Part shown: piece by piece, positions 10,727-22,074 of the stretch
How the letters are laid out: each line of letters starts with the position of its first letter
How positions within the stretch are numbered: position 1 is the stretch's first letter
Source of the DNA: Paragyromitra xinjiangensis
Taxonomy: Eukaryota > Ascomycota > Pezizomycetes > Pezizales > Discinaceae
Reading direction: 5' to 3'
Length of the DNA: 64,000 nucleotides
Assembly (NCBI GenBank): GCA_038503065.1
Contig: JBCAMK010000021.1
Coordinates: 744,001-808,000, forward strand
Notes under the pieces: generated by a model
What the model saw: only the letters and a program-made list of their open reading frames with translations
What the model was told of the DNA's origin: nothing
Database searches by the model: none
Program-made: the position numbers and the translations under genes

Positions 10727-12738
10727 GGTCCTCATTATCCACCCTTTGTAGATTGATGACTTTTTTTTACTGTGCGCTTAAGTGATGATTTTTTTATTCT
10801 GGGCCGGGCTTGATTGGGGGGTTTCTGGACTGTTTGCGGTTTCTATTGGTTATTTTGGCAAGGCGGAATGGGATGGATATGTTTGTTTTTTTCTTTTTTT
10901 CTGGGAAGGCGGGTAGGTTTTTTTTTGTTCAGGTGTTATTTTGGCATTTTTTATACCCCCTTGGCACTGGTTTTTATTTTGTATACTTTTTTATTATTTT
11001 CCTTTTCCCTTTCTTTTATTTCTTTCCGTTTTATTTATTTTCTCTGGTGGGTATGATACAGTTTCTGGTTTCACTATTATTGTGTGAACGGTAAGGGCGA
11101 CAATGGAGGGCGAGCGTAAAGTTGGTTGCATATAGTTGGTTTATCCGTCTGGAACTAGAGAAGGAGTGTAAGGTGCTTGATTTATTGTCCGCCTTCAGAC
11201 GGGGTCTGGGGATGGAAAAAAAAGAGGTTGGGAAAGGGTAGCAGACCTACATTCCGTATATATATTTGCTCGTATATATTTATTTACTACCCCTGAAAGA
11301 TGGGGCACATAAGAATATTATCGAATGTTCGTTTACCTGCTACTGACGTATTTCACCTTCATGAGCTATCACTCGCTTGGTTTGTTTCTTGGTTACAATT
11401 GAGGTTTTACGGGCCAGCCAACCATTCCTCTAGAATCACATCAGCGTTTTATTGTACTACGCTAAATTTAGTTAGCTCACAGGGCCATTATGTCTTGTAA
11501 TCCTATTGGTGTTTGGTGTCGTAGATACCGGGATGTAATAGGTAGTGTGGGAACTGACGAAAGCCAAAACAACACTAAGGTGCTTGAGCAGAGTGTTGCT
11601 AAAATATCTCATTGAAAATCGTTCTATGGTAGAGATTTTTCCCACTTACTGCGCCAGTTGGGAAACTTATTGTCTTTTCTTTAATTATTCGAGAGTAAGG
11701 ACTACTTTCGCATGTTAATCACCTCTTCACTTCTGTTTATTTGGTCAAGGGGTCTCATTGTTTTCTGCGGAATTACTTTCAAGAGTAAGACTGAGTGCAG
11801 GTTGTTTGTGGGGGGCCTGATAACCTATGAGTTCCTCAATACTGCAGATAGATTCTTCCCTTTTGTATTTTAGGTGCTCTTTTGGGACACGACATGTGGT
11901 ATCGTAGGTGGCTCTATATTTCTCGTGTTTTGCCGTCGAAGAACTTATAAGATGGGTGGTGATTTAGGGGAGTGTGGTCAAGCGATAGCCGGGAGTCATG
12001 TTCTATCACTCGACAATTTCTCAGCTGAGTTTATTGAGGATTTCGTGCGAGCAGGTATTGGTATCGTCAACCAACCTAAATTGTTCTCGGTCACGAGTAA
12101 GAGCTCTCTCTATATACACGGATCTGCTATCTGTGGAGATTCTTGGGTCTGCGGGGCTTATAGCCGAGTACCGTAAGCCTAGAATGTGGTTTAGAGGTGG
12201 AGACGGATGAGCTCGGATAAGACTAGGGTAAAGGGTAACTATCGACCACTTTCTCGATGCTTGGCATTAAGGTTCTTACGTGTTCTGAAGTAATGATAAA
12301 CCTAGGACTACTTCGGCTTCTGTTTTAATTACTTCAGCTGTTTGTTAGATCTATTTCTCAGCTCCTCGAGTGGGTCACACGAGAGTTGTAAAGCTGCTGT
12401 GCTACAGCAATCCAGCCTCGAGGGTCTCGTCCTGGGTCTCAACTTTCGCATATGACATAAGATATCATAATCTATCACTCGTATAGCTAGCATCCCTTGT
12501 CTGACCAGACTTGATTGATTGATTGATCGGTTAATTCATTAAGTACTGTCTGACTGGACTTAGAAACAAAAATGGGCAAGCAAAGAGTATCATCAAGCCA
12601 ACAATTACTTCATTCAATTCTTAAGTCTCAGTCATTAAAAAACTTCTGTGGGGATATATTACATAAACAGCCATTTCCATTTTCATTTCCGAGTCATTAG
12701 ACGTTTCTAATCTCAACACCCATCCCACTCTCTCCCAC
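10727..12738. other. Intergenic, 2.0 kb, convergent 3' flanks
   Basis: Lies between the 3' ends of the PPxY membrane gene and the MFS permease, which converge. The first 400 bases are T-rich (3' UTR-like). A TTGA/GATT repeat occurs at 12511-12527. No gene supported: the longest frames begin with non-ATG codons and have no family resemblance. Confidence 0.6.
12511..12527. repeat. GATT/TTGA microsatellite
   Basis: Four tetranucleotide units in the 3' flank of the MFS gene. Confidence 0.75.
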
Positions 12739-14624
12739 TTACCGGAAATACCGATAATCAGGGTTTTCATCTCCCAATGCTTTTTTCTCATCCTCACTCG
12801 CATCGCTATACTTACCCCTCCCTTGATCCCTCCTTCTATTCTCGAAACTGACCGCAATGAAATACACTATACACGACAGTGCAGATAGACAGCTGAACGC
12901 CAACCCAATACTGTATCCAGAAGTATAATACGGCGCGTCTTGGCTCAAAAAGCTATAAGTCGCAATAATCCCACCAATATTCCCGAACCCAACCTGCCAG
13001 GCCGTGCCCACGCTCCTTCTATGATGACCCCCTAAGTTTGTGTTGAACCAGCATACGACCACTGGCATCGCACTGTATGTGCCCATTGCGAGTAGGAATA
13101 GTGCTGCATACTGTAGCTGCACGTTATGGTGGACAGCGAGTAGGATTGCGAACCCTGCGATGGTTACGAAGATGGGGATGAGCGTGAAGATGAAGCGGTG
13201 CTTGAAGTGGTCGGAGAGTGCGGCGATGAGCATGGCGAAAAAGAATGCGCAGGCCCAGGGTGGAACTGAACGGAGCTGTGTTTGGATGGCGGAGTAACCC
13301 AGTTGTTTGACGATCGTGGGCGCAAAGTAGGCATAACCGTAGGCGGGGACGATGAGGCCGAAGTACATGAAGCCGCCAATGAAGATTTTGTCTGGAGGGA
13401 AGCGTTAGCGTTTGGTTCTATATTTTTCTATTCACGTCAGAGTTAGTTTCTTTGGACTTACAGTCTTTGAACACATTCAAGACGTCCTTTATTTTTATCT
13501 TCTCTTCTCTGGCTGATATACCGACGTCTTCATGTAGCCTTGCTTTCACAAATGCCCTCTCCTCTTCCGTCAAGAACTTTGCTTCCTCAGGGAAGTCAGT
13601 GATGAGGAAGAAGAACATGGTAGAGACGACACAAGTAAGTAGGCCCTCTACACGTGGTTAGAACCAGTTAGAATATTGGCCCACATCCAAGCGTTGGAAG
13701 ATTTAAGACGGAAAGGCTACCCACCAAAAATAAAAATCCACCTCCATCCTCTATACCCATGATAGCCATCCATTTTACCAATTGCACTCGCTAGTAATCC
13801 TCCAAATGCCCCTGCAAGACTTGTCGACCCGAAGAAGAAACTGTACCGTTTTTGTGCTTCTTCACGTTTATACCACATGGCAATTAAGTAGAAACAGCCC
13901 GGAAACATGCCTAGATCTATGTTAGCAATCGAACTAGGATGGAGAGTGGTCTTTGGGTTAATATACCAGCTTCGAAAACTCCGAGGAAGAAGCGGGTTGC
14001 TAGGAGCCCGTGGTAATTCTGGGTGAGCCCTTGGAGTATTGTGACAAGGCCAAACATGAACATACATATTGAGACTGCGGGGGTTAGTTTGGCGTTGGGT
14101 GGGTGGAAGTGGGGAAGACGTACGCCAGAGATGGGGCTTGAGTTTCTTTAGTAGGATGTTGGATGGGATCTCGCACACTATTGTTACTAGTCAGTAATCT
14201 GTGACTCAATTCTTGAGGTTCGCAGTCTCGGGGTGTTTGGGGTGTAAGATCTCACCGATATAAGGCACAAAGAAAATCGTTAATGCTGTATTATACTCAT
14301 ATCCCGCAAGCTTCAGGTCCTCTTTTAATCCGAAGATGGCAGCATTGGAGATGTTGACACTAAATCACTGTCACATCAGTATCCAAGTCGAGTTTAGAAC
14401 AAATATCTCAAAATCGTAGGTGCATACCGATCTAAAAAGGCCAATAGGTAGAGAATACACAGCACTGGCAGCAGCCGTAGATCGATTTTAGTCATCAACT
14501 TGCGCTCATTGATACCTGGAGGGGGAGCAATGGGGCCAGGCGGATGATGCGGTACGGCCGACTCTTCGAGGGACTGTGAAGAGGGCGTTGAACCTGCAAT
14601 TGATGTGAGCATTGTGGTTGACAT
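12739..14624 (-). CDS. MFS permease, anion:cation symporter family (nicotinate/Tna1-type)
   Basis: Plasma-membrane uptake carrier of the ACS/Dal5 branch of the major facilitator superfamily; the sequence pattern is closest to fungal high-affinity nicotinate permeases as I remember them, but substrate is not provable here. Seven exons: 14428-14624, 14256-14359, 14124-14177, 13967-14074, 13725-13910, 13462-13647, 12739-13391; 495 residues, normal for the family. Landmarks: KIDLRLLPVLCILYLLAFLD (TM1), RVNISNAAIFGLKEDL, FFVPYIVCEIPSNILLKK, ATRFFLGVFEAGMFPGC, GYRGWRWIFIFEGLLT (the RWIF..EG signature), then YFAPTIVKQLGYS and WFNTNLGGHHRR in the second half. N- and C-termini are polar and cytosolic. 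All phases close. Divergent from the zinc-finger gene, sharing about 1 kb of upstream DNA. Confidence 0.93.
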
Positions 14625-15603
14625 AGAGATCCGATGACGACTGACCCGCGATACCGGTTTCCTTATTGAACATCTCTATCTCGTGATATATCTTCACGGC
14701 GCGAATGCCTCCAATGATCCCCCAAGAAATGCAATGGGAAATAAAAAGAGTGGAGGGGAAACCGGGGATAGGGAAATATTGACAATCATGCCGAAAGTCC
14801 GGGAATTTGGACCTTTATGTGAGAGTTGTTACTAGTGTGGCACCTTAGCGAAAACCTGGGGATAGGGAGAAGCGGTGCAAATATCCACTTTTGGCGTAGG
14901 GGGACCTCGGCAAAGTACCCGAGATGTACCTTTCTCCGCAGATCTCAGGAATTCGATTTGCCGGGAATGAGGCATTAGATGGTGAGGACTCGGCTTGTTA
15001 ACAGGGCGACCATACAGGCTCAATTTTTGCAATATCATGTCTGTGATGCAAGGCAAATGATGACAAAGGCCGTTCTTACGGCAGCGTGGAAATGAAAATC
15101 GATGTAATATCTATCTCTCTGGGAAATATCAGCGTTGCTCTACTCTGCAGTCCATGAAGGATGGTTACCTGATATGGCTAGAAACCCTGGGTACGATCGT
15201 TGCAGGTGTCACATGCTACATCGCCCAATGTGGTGTAGCGCTATCACGGTCCCTGGTTTATCGGGAAGCTGGGTTCTGAACCTCAACCAAATAAACATCT
15301 CGAGAAGAAGGAAAAAAAATAATAGTTGATCACAGACTTTACTGGTGCTTTGAAAACGAGTCTTTATTCGTGGTCTCCGAAACTGCAATGCAGGTAGGCG
15401 CAGCTGAAACCTGTATCACCGCGGCTGCTACCTAGAGTACTCTAGGCCCAGTCCGCAGAATACACAGCTCCCAGAGCTGAATGTGGAACGTGGGACGCCT
15501 GAGTTATTATGTGGATAAGTATCTGACCCCTCCCTCAGGCCCCCCCAATTGCTGCTTCCTCGTGAAAATTCACAGCTTGATACTGTCCTCGAAACTCTCA
15601 AAG
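14625..15603. other. Divergent promoter region, MFS permease / zinc finger
   Basis: About 1 kb shared upstream region between the minus-strand MFS gene (start 14624) and the plus-strand zinc-finger gene (start 15604). No third gene seen. The zinc-finger frame is open back to an ATG at 15481, giving a 41-residue alternative N-terminus that lacks any finger. Confidence 0.6.
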
Positions 15604-17079
15604 ATGGGCTTCTGCGAACTTTGTTGCGCTGAATACAAAAAGGTGAACAAACACAATAAGTCGAAGTCTCATGTCGGAGGAGTCACGCATCGCTGTGATG
15701 AATGCAACAAAGGATTTTCCAGTGCTCCAGCATTGAAGCGCCATTATAGGTTGGCTTCGACGCTTTGCACAGATATAAACTTCTGCAAACTCTGCTGGAA
15801 AGACTGTTTCGATATCAGGAGCCATGCACAAACCAACGATCACCTCCGAGGTGTTAAATTCAACTGTCGTGACTGCGGCATCGGTCTTTCAGGCTTTCAA
15901 GCACTAAAACGTCACTACGATAAATCAACCTGCGCGGGCCCTCCCACGATCTCACAATATCGTTGCTGCGATTGTGATCTTGATTACTCCTCTCTAGACG
16001 CTCTCTGCTTGCATCTGGAAGATGAAAACATCCACCCACCCCGAGCTGTTAAGGCGGTCAACCTCTCACTGTTCTGCGGGGAATGCGATAAAGAATTTAA
16101 AACCCAGGAAGGACTCAAATCACATCTGGCTACCTCCATAAGACACAACCCGCTATGTGAACCATTCAGATGCATCGGCGGCAAAGGCTGTAGGAAGCTG
16201 TTCTATTCTCCCTCACAGATGCTGAGCCATCTCGAAAGCGGGACCTGTAAGTCGGGGATCACATGGGAGAAATTAGATCAACTAATGATCGAGAACGACA
16301 CTACAAACATTATCATCGAGCCCGACGCCTTCGCAACCCGAGCCGTATGCAGAGAGAAGATACTATTGGCATTGGATTTCGATGATTCCTCATCTATCGT
16401 ATCCACCGACGGTGGTGTTGGAATATTGACACCCACTAGCATAGAGGATTCCTCTCGAAGCAATAGTATAACCTCTAGGGGTGGTTATCGCCCCAACTTC
16501 CCCCTCACGCCTTCTGAGCACTCCGAAGACTCCGATGTTGAAGGCTCTCAGGCGACCATCACTCGACGAGCCAGCATTGGCTCGGATGACCTCGACTTCG
16601 ATTTTAACCCTCGACCCGGGTTCACGCGCCATGACAGCATCAGCTCTATCTCCTCTCAGGCCCTTCCCCTTACCCCTACCGGACTTTTGACCCCGCAGTC
16701 TGAATCTAATGCTAGCGGAGTTTTGATTTTGCCTGAAATGGAATATTCATGTCCACTATGTCCTGAGCAGAAGAAGAAGTTTAAAACAAGGCAGGGGCTG
16801 CAAGCACATATGGAAAGTCAGGCGCACGCATCGAAGATTTATCATTGTCCGATTTCATTTCTTCTCGATATCGATGGATTGGATATCGCTGGGTCGGGGA
16901 AGAAAAGTTTGAAGATGAAGAAATTCAAGACGTTGAGTGGAGTGACGCGCCATGTTGAAGTTGGCGCATGTGCGGGTGGAAAAGAGGGGCTCGTAGCTGT
17001 TGTTGGATTTGTAAATGAGAAGCTGAAAGCATTTGAGTTGGGGGATATGACATTGGTTCAGAGAGTACAGGAGGCTTGA
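15604..17079 (+). CDS. Multi-finger C2H2/C2HC zinc-finger protein
   Basis: Predicted nucleic-acid-binding protein, 491 residues, no introns. Start taken at 15604 (CAAAGATGG, good context, Met directly before the first CxxC) rather than the in-frame ATG at 15481. Seven finger-like units occupy the first 220 residues: CELCCAEYKKVNKHNKSKSH, CDECNKGF..RHYRLASTLC, CKLCWKDCFDIRSHAQTNDH, CRDCGIGLS..RHYDKSTC, CDCDLDYSSLDALCLH..H, CGECDKEFKTQEGLKSH..H and CIGGKGCRKLF..SHLESGTC. Several end in Cys rather than His (C2HC), alternating with ordinary C2H2 units. A Ser/Thr/Pro-rich linker with SP/TP sites (about 265-375) precedes a C-terminal finger CPLCPEQKKKFKTRQGLQAH and a final TRHVEVGAC unit. Target unknown. 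Divergent from the MFS gene. Confidence 0.85.
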   Translation: MGFCELCCAEYKKVNKHNKSKSHVGGVTHRCDECNKGFSSAPALKRHYRLASTLCTDINFCKLCWKDCFDIRSHAQTNDHLRGVKFNCRDCGIGLSGFQALKRHYDKSTCAGPPTISQYRCCDCDLDYSSLDALCLHLEDENIHPPRAVKAVNLSLFCGECDKEFKTQEGLKSHLATSIRHNPLCEPFRCIGGKGCRKLFYSPSQMLSHLESGTCKSGITWEKLDQLMIENDTTNIIIEPDAFATRAVCREKILLALDFDDSSSIVSTDGGVGILTPTSIEDSSRSNSITSRGGYRPNFPLTPSEHSEDSDVEGSQATITRRASIGSDDLDFDFNPRPGFTRHDSISSISSQALPLTPTGLLTPQSESNASGVLILPEMEYSCPLCPEQKKKFKTRQGLQAHMESQAHASKIYHCPISFLLDIDGLDIAGSGKKSLKMKKFKTLSGVTRHVEVGACAGGKEGLVAVVGFVNEKLKAFELGDMTLVQRVQEA

Positions 17080-18117
17080 GTTTAGGATATCTGAGAGAGA
17101 TGTGGGCTGGTGCGTGGATGTTGTTAAATTGCATATCTAGGGTGTGGTTGTTTTTGGATCTCTTTTTGGATTTTTTTTGGGAACTGGGAGTGATTGTTTT
17201 TTGTTTACATCTTGCAGATATGATGCTGTGGGCTTTTCGCTCAATGCTTGTGTTTGATTCTATAGGAGTTTGGGTTAATATTTAACGGTTTTTATGAACG
17301 TTTTTAGCTTGCACTGGTAGTAAGCTCGTAATCCGCCTTTGTGTGGTCCCTCTCGGGGTCACGAGGGTCTAACCTGCTAGCTTATTGTTCTTTCGTCTTT
17401 AGTGGGGGCTTTCAGTTACCTGCTGCATTTGGCTACACATCCACTGGTTAACATTCTGACAAGAGGTTGAACGCCACGACTAACCTTTTAGAGCGATACG
17501 ATATGGAAAAGTGATCCTTACATGTGTAGGGATAAGTCTGTCACTAGGTGGCGGTGCGGGCAGAAGATGTCCTCTTCATCAACAACCTGGGAGGCCTGAT
17601 AAATGCATGGTGAATAGAGAACACTCTACAAAACATTGACCTAGTTGACAAAACCAGAAAAACTCGGGCGAGCTCGGGTCTCTCAAGCAAATGACTGTAC
17701 CACCACCTGTCGACGGACTTATCCCCACCCTCGAGGTACTTATGCACCAGGGTATGAACCTGGAAACATGGGCTGTGTGGCTTGGTATGCTACGGAGTCG
17801 TGCACGGATATTTTGCCATACAGATTCACCATCCATGTTTTCTTACCCTGGTGCATAAGTAGAGTAAGATGCAAAGGTGAGTTTGTGTTTAGCCCCGGTC
17901 TTCCCCAGAAGATGTAGGGCTTGGGGATGAACCTACATGTAGAGACGTCACGTGGGTGATACGAAAGGGCAATCATGTCAGGGCTAGGTATTCAGTGACT
18001 AACATCTACAAGATATCGGTTTCAACCTCAATCTAAGCTGGGATCTTCCTATTCCAGGTCCACATTAAATTTCTGGAAAAATCGCAAAGGCGGCTAAACC
18101 CTAACTATACCACTCCT
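17080..18117. other. Intergenic with a foldback repeat
   Basis: T-rich 3' flank of the zinc-finger gene to about 17300, then sequence with inverted repeats (see the repeat entry at 17523-17861). No protein family recognised on either strand. A palindromic CTACATGTAG lies at about 17933-17942, followed by GACGTCACGTG at 17944. Confidence 0.5.
17523..17861. repeat. Nested inverted repeats (possible MITE or foldback remnant)
   Basis: Two stems. The first is perfect over 18 bases: 17737-17754 (TACTTATGCACCAGGGTA) pairs with 17844-17861, with an 89-base loop and a few further pairs after one mismatch. The second is imperfect: GATAAGTCTGTC-containing sequence at about 17525-17542 pairs with GACGGACTTATC at about 17710-17727 (about 15 of 18). 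No transposase or clear target-site duplication seen, so a mobile origin is only a suggestion. Confidence 0.5.
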
Positions 18118-18760
18118 CGCTTGCCCCAATGAGATTCTGATCACCATCGCCGAAGAACTTGAACAACCAAGCCTTCGAGACATCTACTTTTTGCTCCTCG
18201 CCAATCGTCGTCTCGCTAACATATGCCTACCAATTCTCCATAGAGTAGCTGCCAAAGATCTACCTGAAATGGCAACCCTCCAATGGGTAATACTGGCCGA
18301 CCACGGATCGCTAGTCAGGATTCTGTTGGAGAGGGGCATTGTGGTGTCGTTGTGGGGTACGTCCTGGAAACATGATAGTCGCGGTTTGCTCTAGGTCAAT
18401 CACCAAGCCGTTTTTGGAGGTGTCAATAGTCATATTATCTTCGATCTTCTTCTGCAGCATGGAGCAGATATCTCGGCCCGAGGTATATACGAACGAACTG
18501 CACTTTATTACGCTACAGTGAGGGGGCGCGAGGAAGTTATCAGGCAATTGTTGGACTGGGGAGCTAGTGCTTCCGAAGCGAATCAAGATGGATGAGCTCC
18601 ACTTCACTATGTTGTGGGTTGTGGGGTGGGAGGGGCTGTCTACCTGCTACTAGAGCGGGGAGCCGACCCAACGGCTAGGATCTTTACGGGTACACGGCGT
18701 TTGATTTTGTAAGGAGGGGAAAAATTGGGGAGAGGACCCCGGCGGCGCATAAGTATGTGG
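18118..18760 (+). pseudogene. F-box/ankyrin-repeat protein relic
   Basis: A decayed member of the same kind of family as the 22406-23272 gene. It opens with F-box-like PNEILITIAEELEQPSLRD and LLANRRLANICLPILHR (from about 18128), then an ankyrin-like LVRILLERG. The frame then breaks near 18360 and resumes in a second frame as FDLLLQHGADISARG, TALYYATVRGREEVIRQLLD, WGASASEANQDG, then an in-frame TGA (18593-18595) where a Trp codon would be expected, then APLHYVV and YLLLERGADP. No start codon is visible upstream in frame. A 38-nt GTACGT..CTCTAG segment at the frame break is too short to be a convincing intron. Called a pseudogene because of the missing start, frame break and stop. Confidence 0.75.
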
Positions 18761-19310
18761 TAAAATTGCCTTTGAAGAGTATAGCTTTTAGACGATGGAC
18801 TACTGATGGGATCGTATGTGGAAATTTGGATGATTGGTGATTCGTGAATTATGTTTGCTGGTGTAGAGTTAGATAGGAAATAGTTTTGATATGCCGGTAT
18901 AGGCCCTTGTTATTACCTATCTAGGGGAAGAGGGAGATGCATAAACTTGATCTACCGGGCTCTATCGAAAGCGCCTATCCGGGTGCCAGACGAGAGAAAA
19001 ACTATATTCCATAGCTACATGTACTTTACCAAAGGGCTCTGATTTTGTAGTATACATACTTCTTAGGTTGGTGATCCTCTGTTGCTTGGCGTCTTACCTG
19101 GGCTTGGTTGGATCGGCACCAGGATTCATAGTTATGACCAATCATTTTCTAGCTTTATTGCTGAACATCAACTCTTTCCGAGGCTAGGCAAGCTTCATCT
19201 CGTGGCCGCAAGCTCGGTAAAGAACCCCGCACCTCTCCGTCAATACGTGAGCACCCTACGCTCTTGCTCTTCATCCACCGTATTAACGTCCATAAAGTCC
19301 AGCGATAGCT
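18761..19310. other. Intergenic, upstream of the small MGSLCGKE-type gene
   Basis: About 550 bases without coding signal, containing a TACATGTA palindrome at 19016-19023 and the presumed promoter of the gene starting at 19311. Confidence 0.5.
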
Positions 19311-19755
19311 ATGGGTAGCCTCTGCGGTAAAGAATCGCCGTCTTCAGGGCATGCTCTGGGATCTGGGTCAGCTCCGTCAAGAACCCCACTACTACCTAGC
19401 TTCATGTCAAAGAAACCAAAAGTTGGTGGCCCGGGGAGAACACTTGGTGACAGCAGTTCTGGTTATGATGAAATCGAAGACGCAAACGGAGAGCGATCAA
19501 ATCCTGCAGATGCTCGAGCAGCTGCAGCGTTGGCAGCAGAGGTATAGAATACCATTTGCTTGGATTAAAGGGGCTCTGTTGGGTCGTCAAGCTGAAGACT
19601 GACGTCTGTGGTCTTAATAGCAACGTTCCAATACCGCTCAGAAAAACGGGAAATTAGCAGCCCAGCTGGAGCAGCAGAAACGGAAAACACATAATCAACA
19701 CATTCAAGATCTGGCAAAAAGTAATGGACAGCAGGAGCAGCTAGTTTGGGATTAG
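19311..19755 (+). CDS. Small conserved fungal protein, MGSLCGKE N-terminus
   Basis: Two exons, 19311-19541 and 19621-19755, giving 121 residues; function unknown. The N-terminus MGSLCGKESP is typical of a small ascomycete protein family and fits N-myristoylation on Gly2 with a neighbouring Cys5 for palmitoylation, hence likely membrane attachment (inference). The middle has KKPKVGGPGRTLGDSSSG, an RTLGG-type block remembered from the family; exon 2 supplies NGKLAAQLEQQKRKT, a Lys/Gln-rich helix, and ends LVWD. Donor GTATAG is weak, acceptor TTAATAG, phase 0. The start has the family N-terminus, so it is firm. It sits between two pseudogenes, the F-box/ankyrin relic and the AAA+ relic, but shows no lesion itself. 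Confidence 0.75.
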
Positions 19756-20094
19756 ATGGGTGCCTTGCTAGTTGTAGGCTTTTCGGTAGTTACGATACTA
19801 AGCTTCCGTTTGAGCATCATCTAGGCTTAGTTGGGAAACCTCATGAGTCGTCTAAGAGTTGAAACAGGACAATACTGGTTGGGTACGTTGTCAAAAGATA
19901 TGAAAGCCCAGCTTGGTTAGACTTTTTGGGTGTACAAATCCACTCCCGATCTTCGTGGGGTTCGGGGATCACCTTTGAGGTATTGCATCCAAAGGGTGAG
20001 GTTCATGTACGTGGATTCTAGAGGCTTGGGTGATGTTTCTTAGGTTATTTTTCCCAGGGGTGGGTGTTTTATCTACTAGTTTTCAAATATTTCG

Positions 20095-21527
20095 GTGGTC
20101 ATTCCTCCTTTTCCAATGTGGTCTTGGGTGATGCATCATTTATGTGATTCGTCTGGGCAAGAAGAGCTAGCCATGATTTATAAAAATCGTTTCGGGGGCG
20201 AAAAATTCGTCGCTCTTGAGGGCATTAATTTCGTGGTGTATAATGGCTCCGTTAATAGTCGATGTGGGGGAAACGAGGTTGATAATACCGCAATTTCTGG
20301 AATGGGGTACGAAAGCGAAGACGGAGATCTAGATGAATATACCGATTCAGGCGACGACTGTGATAGCGACGAGGGTAGCTATGGATATGACAGAAACGGA
20401 TGCAAACAAGGGGAGAAAGCTAAAGAAAATGATGCGGATATAACAGCGCAAGCTAATGGACGAGTTATGGTCGGTCGTGCCTCGTACAAGAAAGTTAGAG
20501 GTAGTCCCATCCCCACGTTGGAATACTTGAAAAGAGAGAGAAAGAACGGGGTTCCGGTCCAGCCCATCTCGGGGGCTCGCAAAGGTCTAAATCAACTAGA
20601 CTATGATCGGCTATTAATGGCCAGTTATGTGGTCCCTGGGTTCAACTTCGGAGATAAAAGCTGGGGTGAGTAAGTCTCTTCCTCTGTCTCTATATTATAG
20701 TAAGGAAATCATAAGTTAACAAGTAATTTAGCTGAATTCCATGTTGATTGTATCGCACCAATCATCTGGAACAGCAGAGCCTTCTCTTTCCTCGTCCTCC
20801 CCACTTTCTGAAAAGAACTAATACAGTCACTCGTTGACTCCCACGCCAACTCCCAAAACAGTTTCGGCGACGTTATCAAAGGCAAAGGCCGCGGGCTCAT
20901 CTCTATTCTCCATGGCCCTCCTGGTGTCGGCAAAACACTCACCGCCGAATCAGTTGCCGAACACACCCACCGCCCACTCTACTCTGTTTCCAGTGGGAAC
21001 TCGGGATCACCCCCACAGAACTAGAGCATAACCTCGCCCGCATCGTGGGACTCGCCCAAGCTTGGAACGCTGTACTTCTCTGAGATGAGGCCGATGTCTT
21101 CCTAGAGGAACGCTCCTGTCACGACTTTGGACGTAACGCGCTAGTTTCAATCTTCCTCAAGCTATTAGAGTATTACGAAGGGATCCTTTTTTTCACTACC
21201 AACGGTGTAAAGACATTCGATCAAGCTTTTCAAAGCCGAATTCATGTCGCGCTAAGATATCGACAGTTGGATACCGAGTCCCAAAAAACTATCTAGAAGA
21301 ACTTCATCGTGAAGATAAATAGCGAGGATGGTAGCTGTGGGATTGATATCAAGTCTAGCGAGCTCGATATTTTAGCAGATAAGGTTTTGAATGGGAGACA
21401 GATCAAGAATGCGCTCAGGACAGCAAAGGGTTTGGCAGACTATAGGAAGGAGGGTTTAAGCATAGAACACTTGCTGCAAGTTGTTGCTGTCTAAGAGGAG
21501 TTTGAGAGGGATTTCAAGAAGGAGTGA
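20095..21527 (+). pseudogene. AAA+ ATPase pseudogene (fungal DUF7025-type)
   Basis: Decayed gene of a large fungal AAA+ ATPase family, commonly found in many copies. The first part is open to 20665 (ending YVVPGFNFGDKSW), followed by an intact intron (GTGAGT to TTTAG, 20666-20731) and then FHVDCIAPIIWNS, HANSQNSFGDVIKGKGRG and a perfect Walker A, GPPGVGKT. Lesions: TGA at 20809-20811; a one-base deletion near 20997; TGA at 21081-21083, just before the Walker B DEAD; TAG at 21294-21296 (Trp expected); TAA at 21492-21494, with the family-like EEFERDFKKE still readable after it. C-terminal AAA features such as FFTTNGVKTFDQAFQSRIHV are clear. An upstream in-frame segment with GITFEVLHPKGEV (about 19970-20010) may be part of the same relic. 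Confidence 0.85.
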
Positions 21528-22074
21528 TTGTTTTCTGTTCGAAGGCTTGTTTTCTAATACCAGCCTGTAGATTAATACTAGAGTCGATTAACCGTGTAGG
21601 TTTTGGGAGTATTTAGTCGATTCTGATAAAGGGTTTATAGATTCGTGGTGGCTTTGGTTGATTTTAGGTGTCCACTGCCGGTTTTAGATGTTTTAGGGGA
21701 CCGTAACTTTACCTTCCAGATTCTTGCTCAAAGAAGACCAGGCTACTAGCAGTATTTCACTTTTTCATGCTCTTGAGCTTATTCCTCTCAACTTATTGAT
21801 GTAGTGCCGTTTGATTTTCCCCCTCTTAATAGCTACGAGACTAACGTTATAATTTGCTATATACTGTAATATCATATGGGACTACTGGATCCACCATCTC
21901 TTTTAAGAAGATTCTTCTCATCCCTTAAAAGGGTCCTGGCTAGAAAGATCCTCTAGAGATCCTAAAAGGACATAAAATTCATTCAACTTCCACATAAAAA
22001 CTCAAAAGCCCCCGACCTAGTCCACATTTTACTTTCTTTAGTAGCAAAATAAAATTGGCCAACTTGCTATCCCT
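21528..22074. other. Intergenic between two relics
   Basis: AT-rich, about 550 bases, between the AAA+ relic and the decayed ankyrin tail. Nothing recognised. Confidence 0.5.

Noticed and set aside
15481..15603. 41-residue N-terminal extension of the zinc-finger protein
   Set aside because: In frame and ATG-started, but lacks any finger; the ATG at 15604 has better context and leads directly into the first CxxC.
18357..18394. 38-nt GTACGT..CTCTAG intron in the F-box/ankyrin relic
   Set aside because: Shorter than every other intron here (45 nt or more) and the gene has other lesions, so it is not used to rescue the frame.
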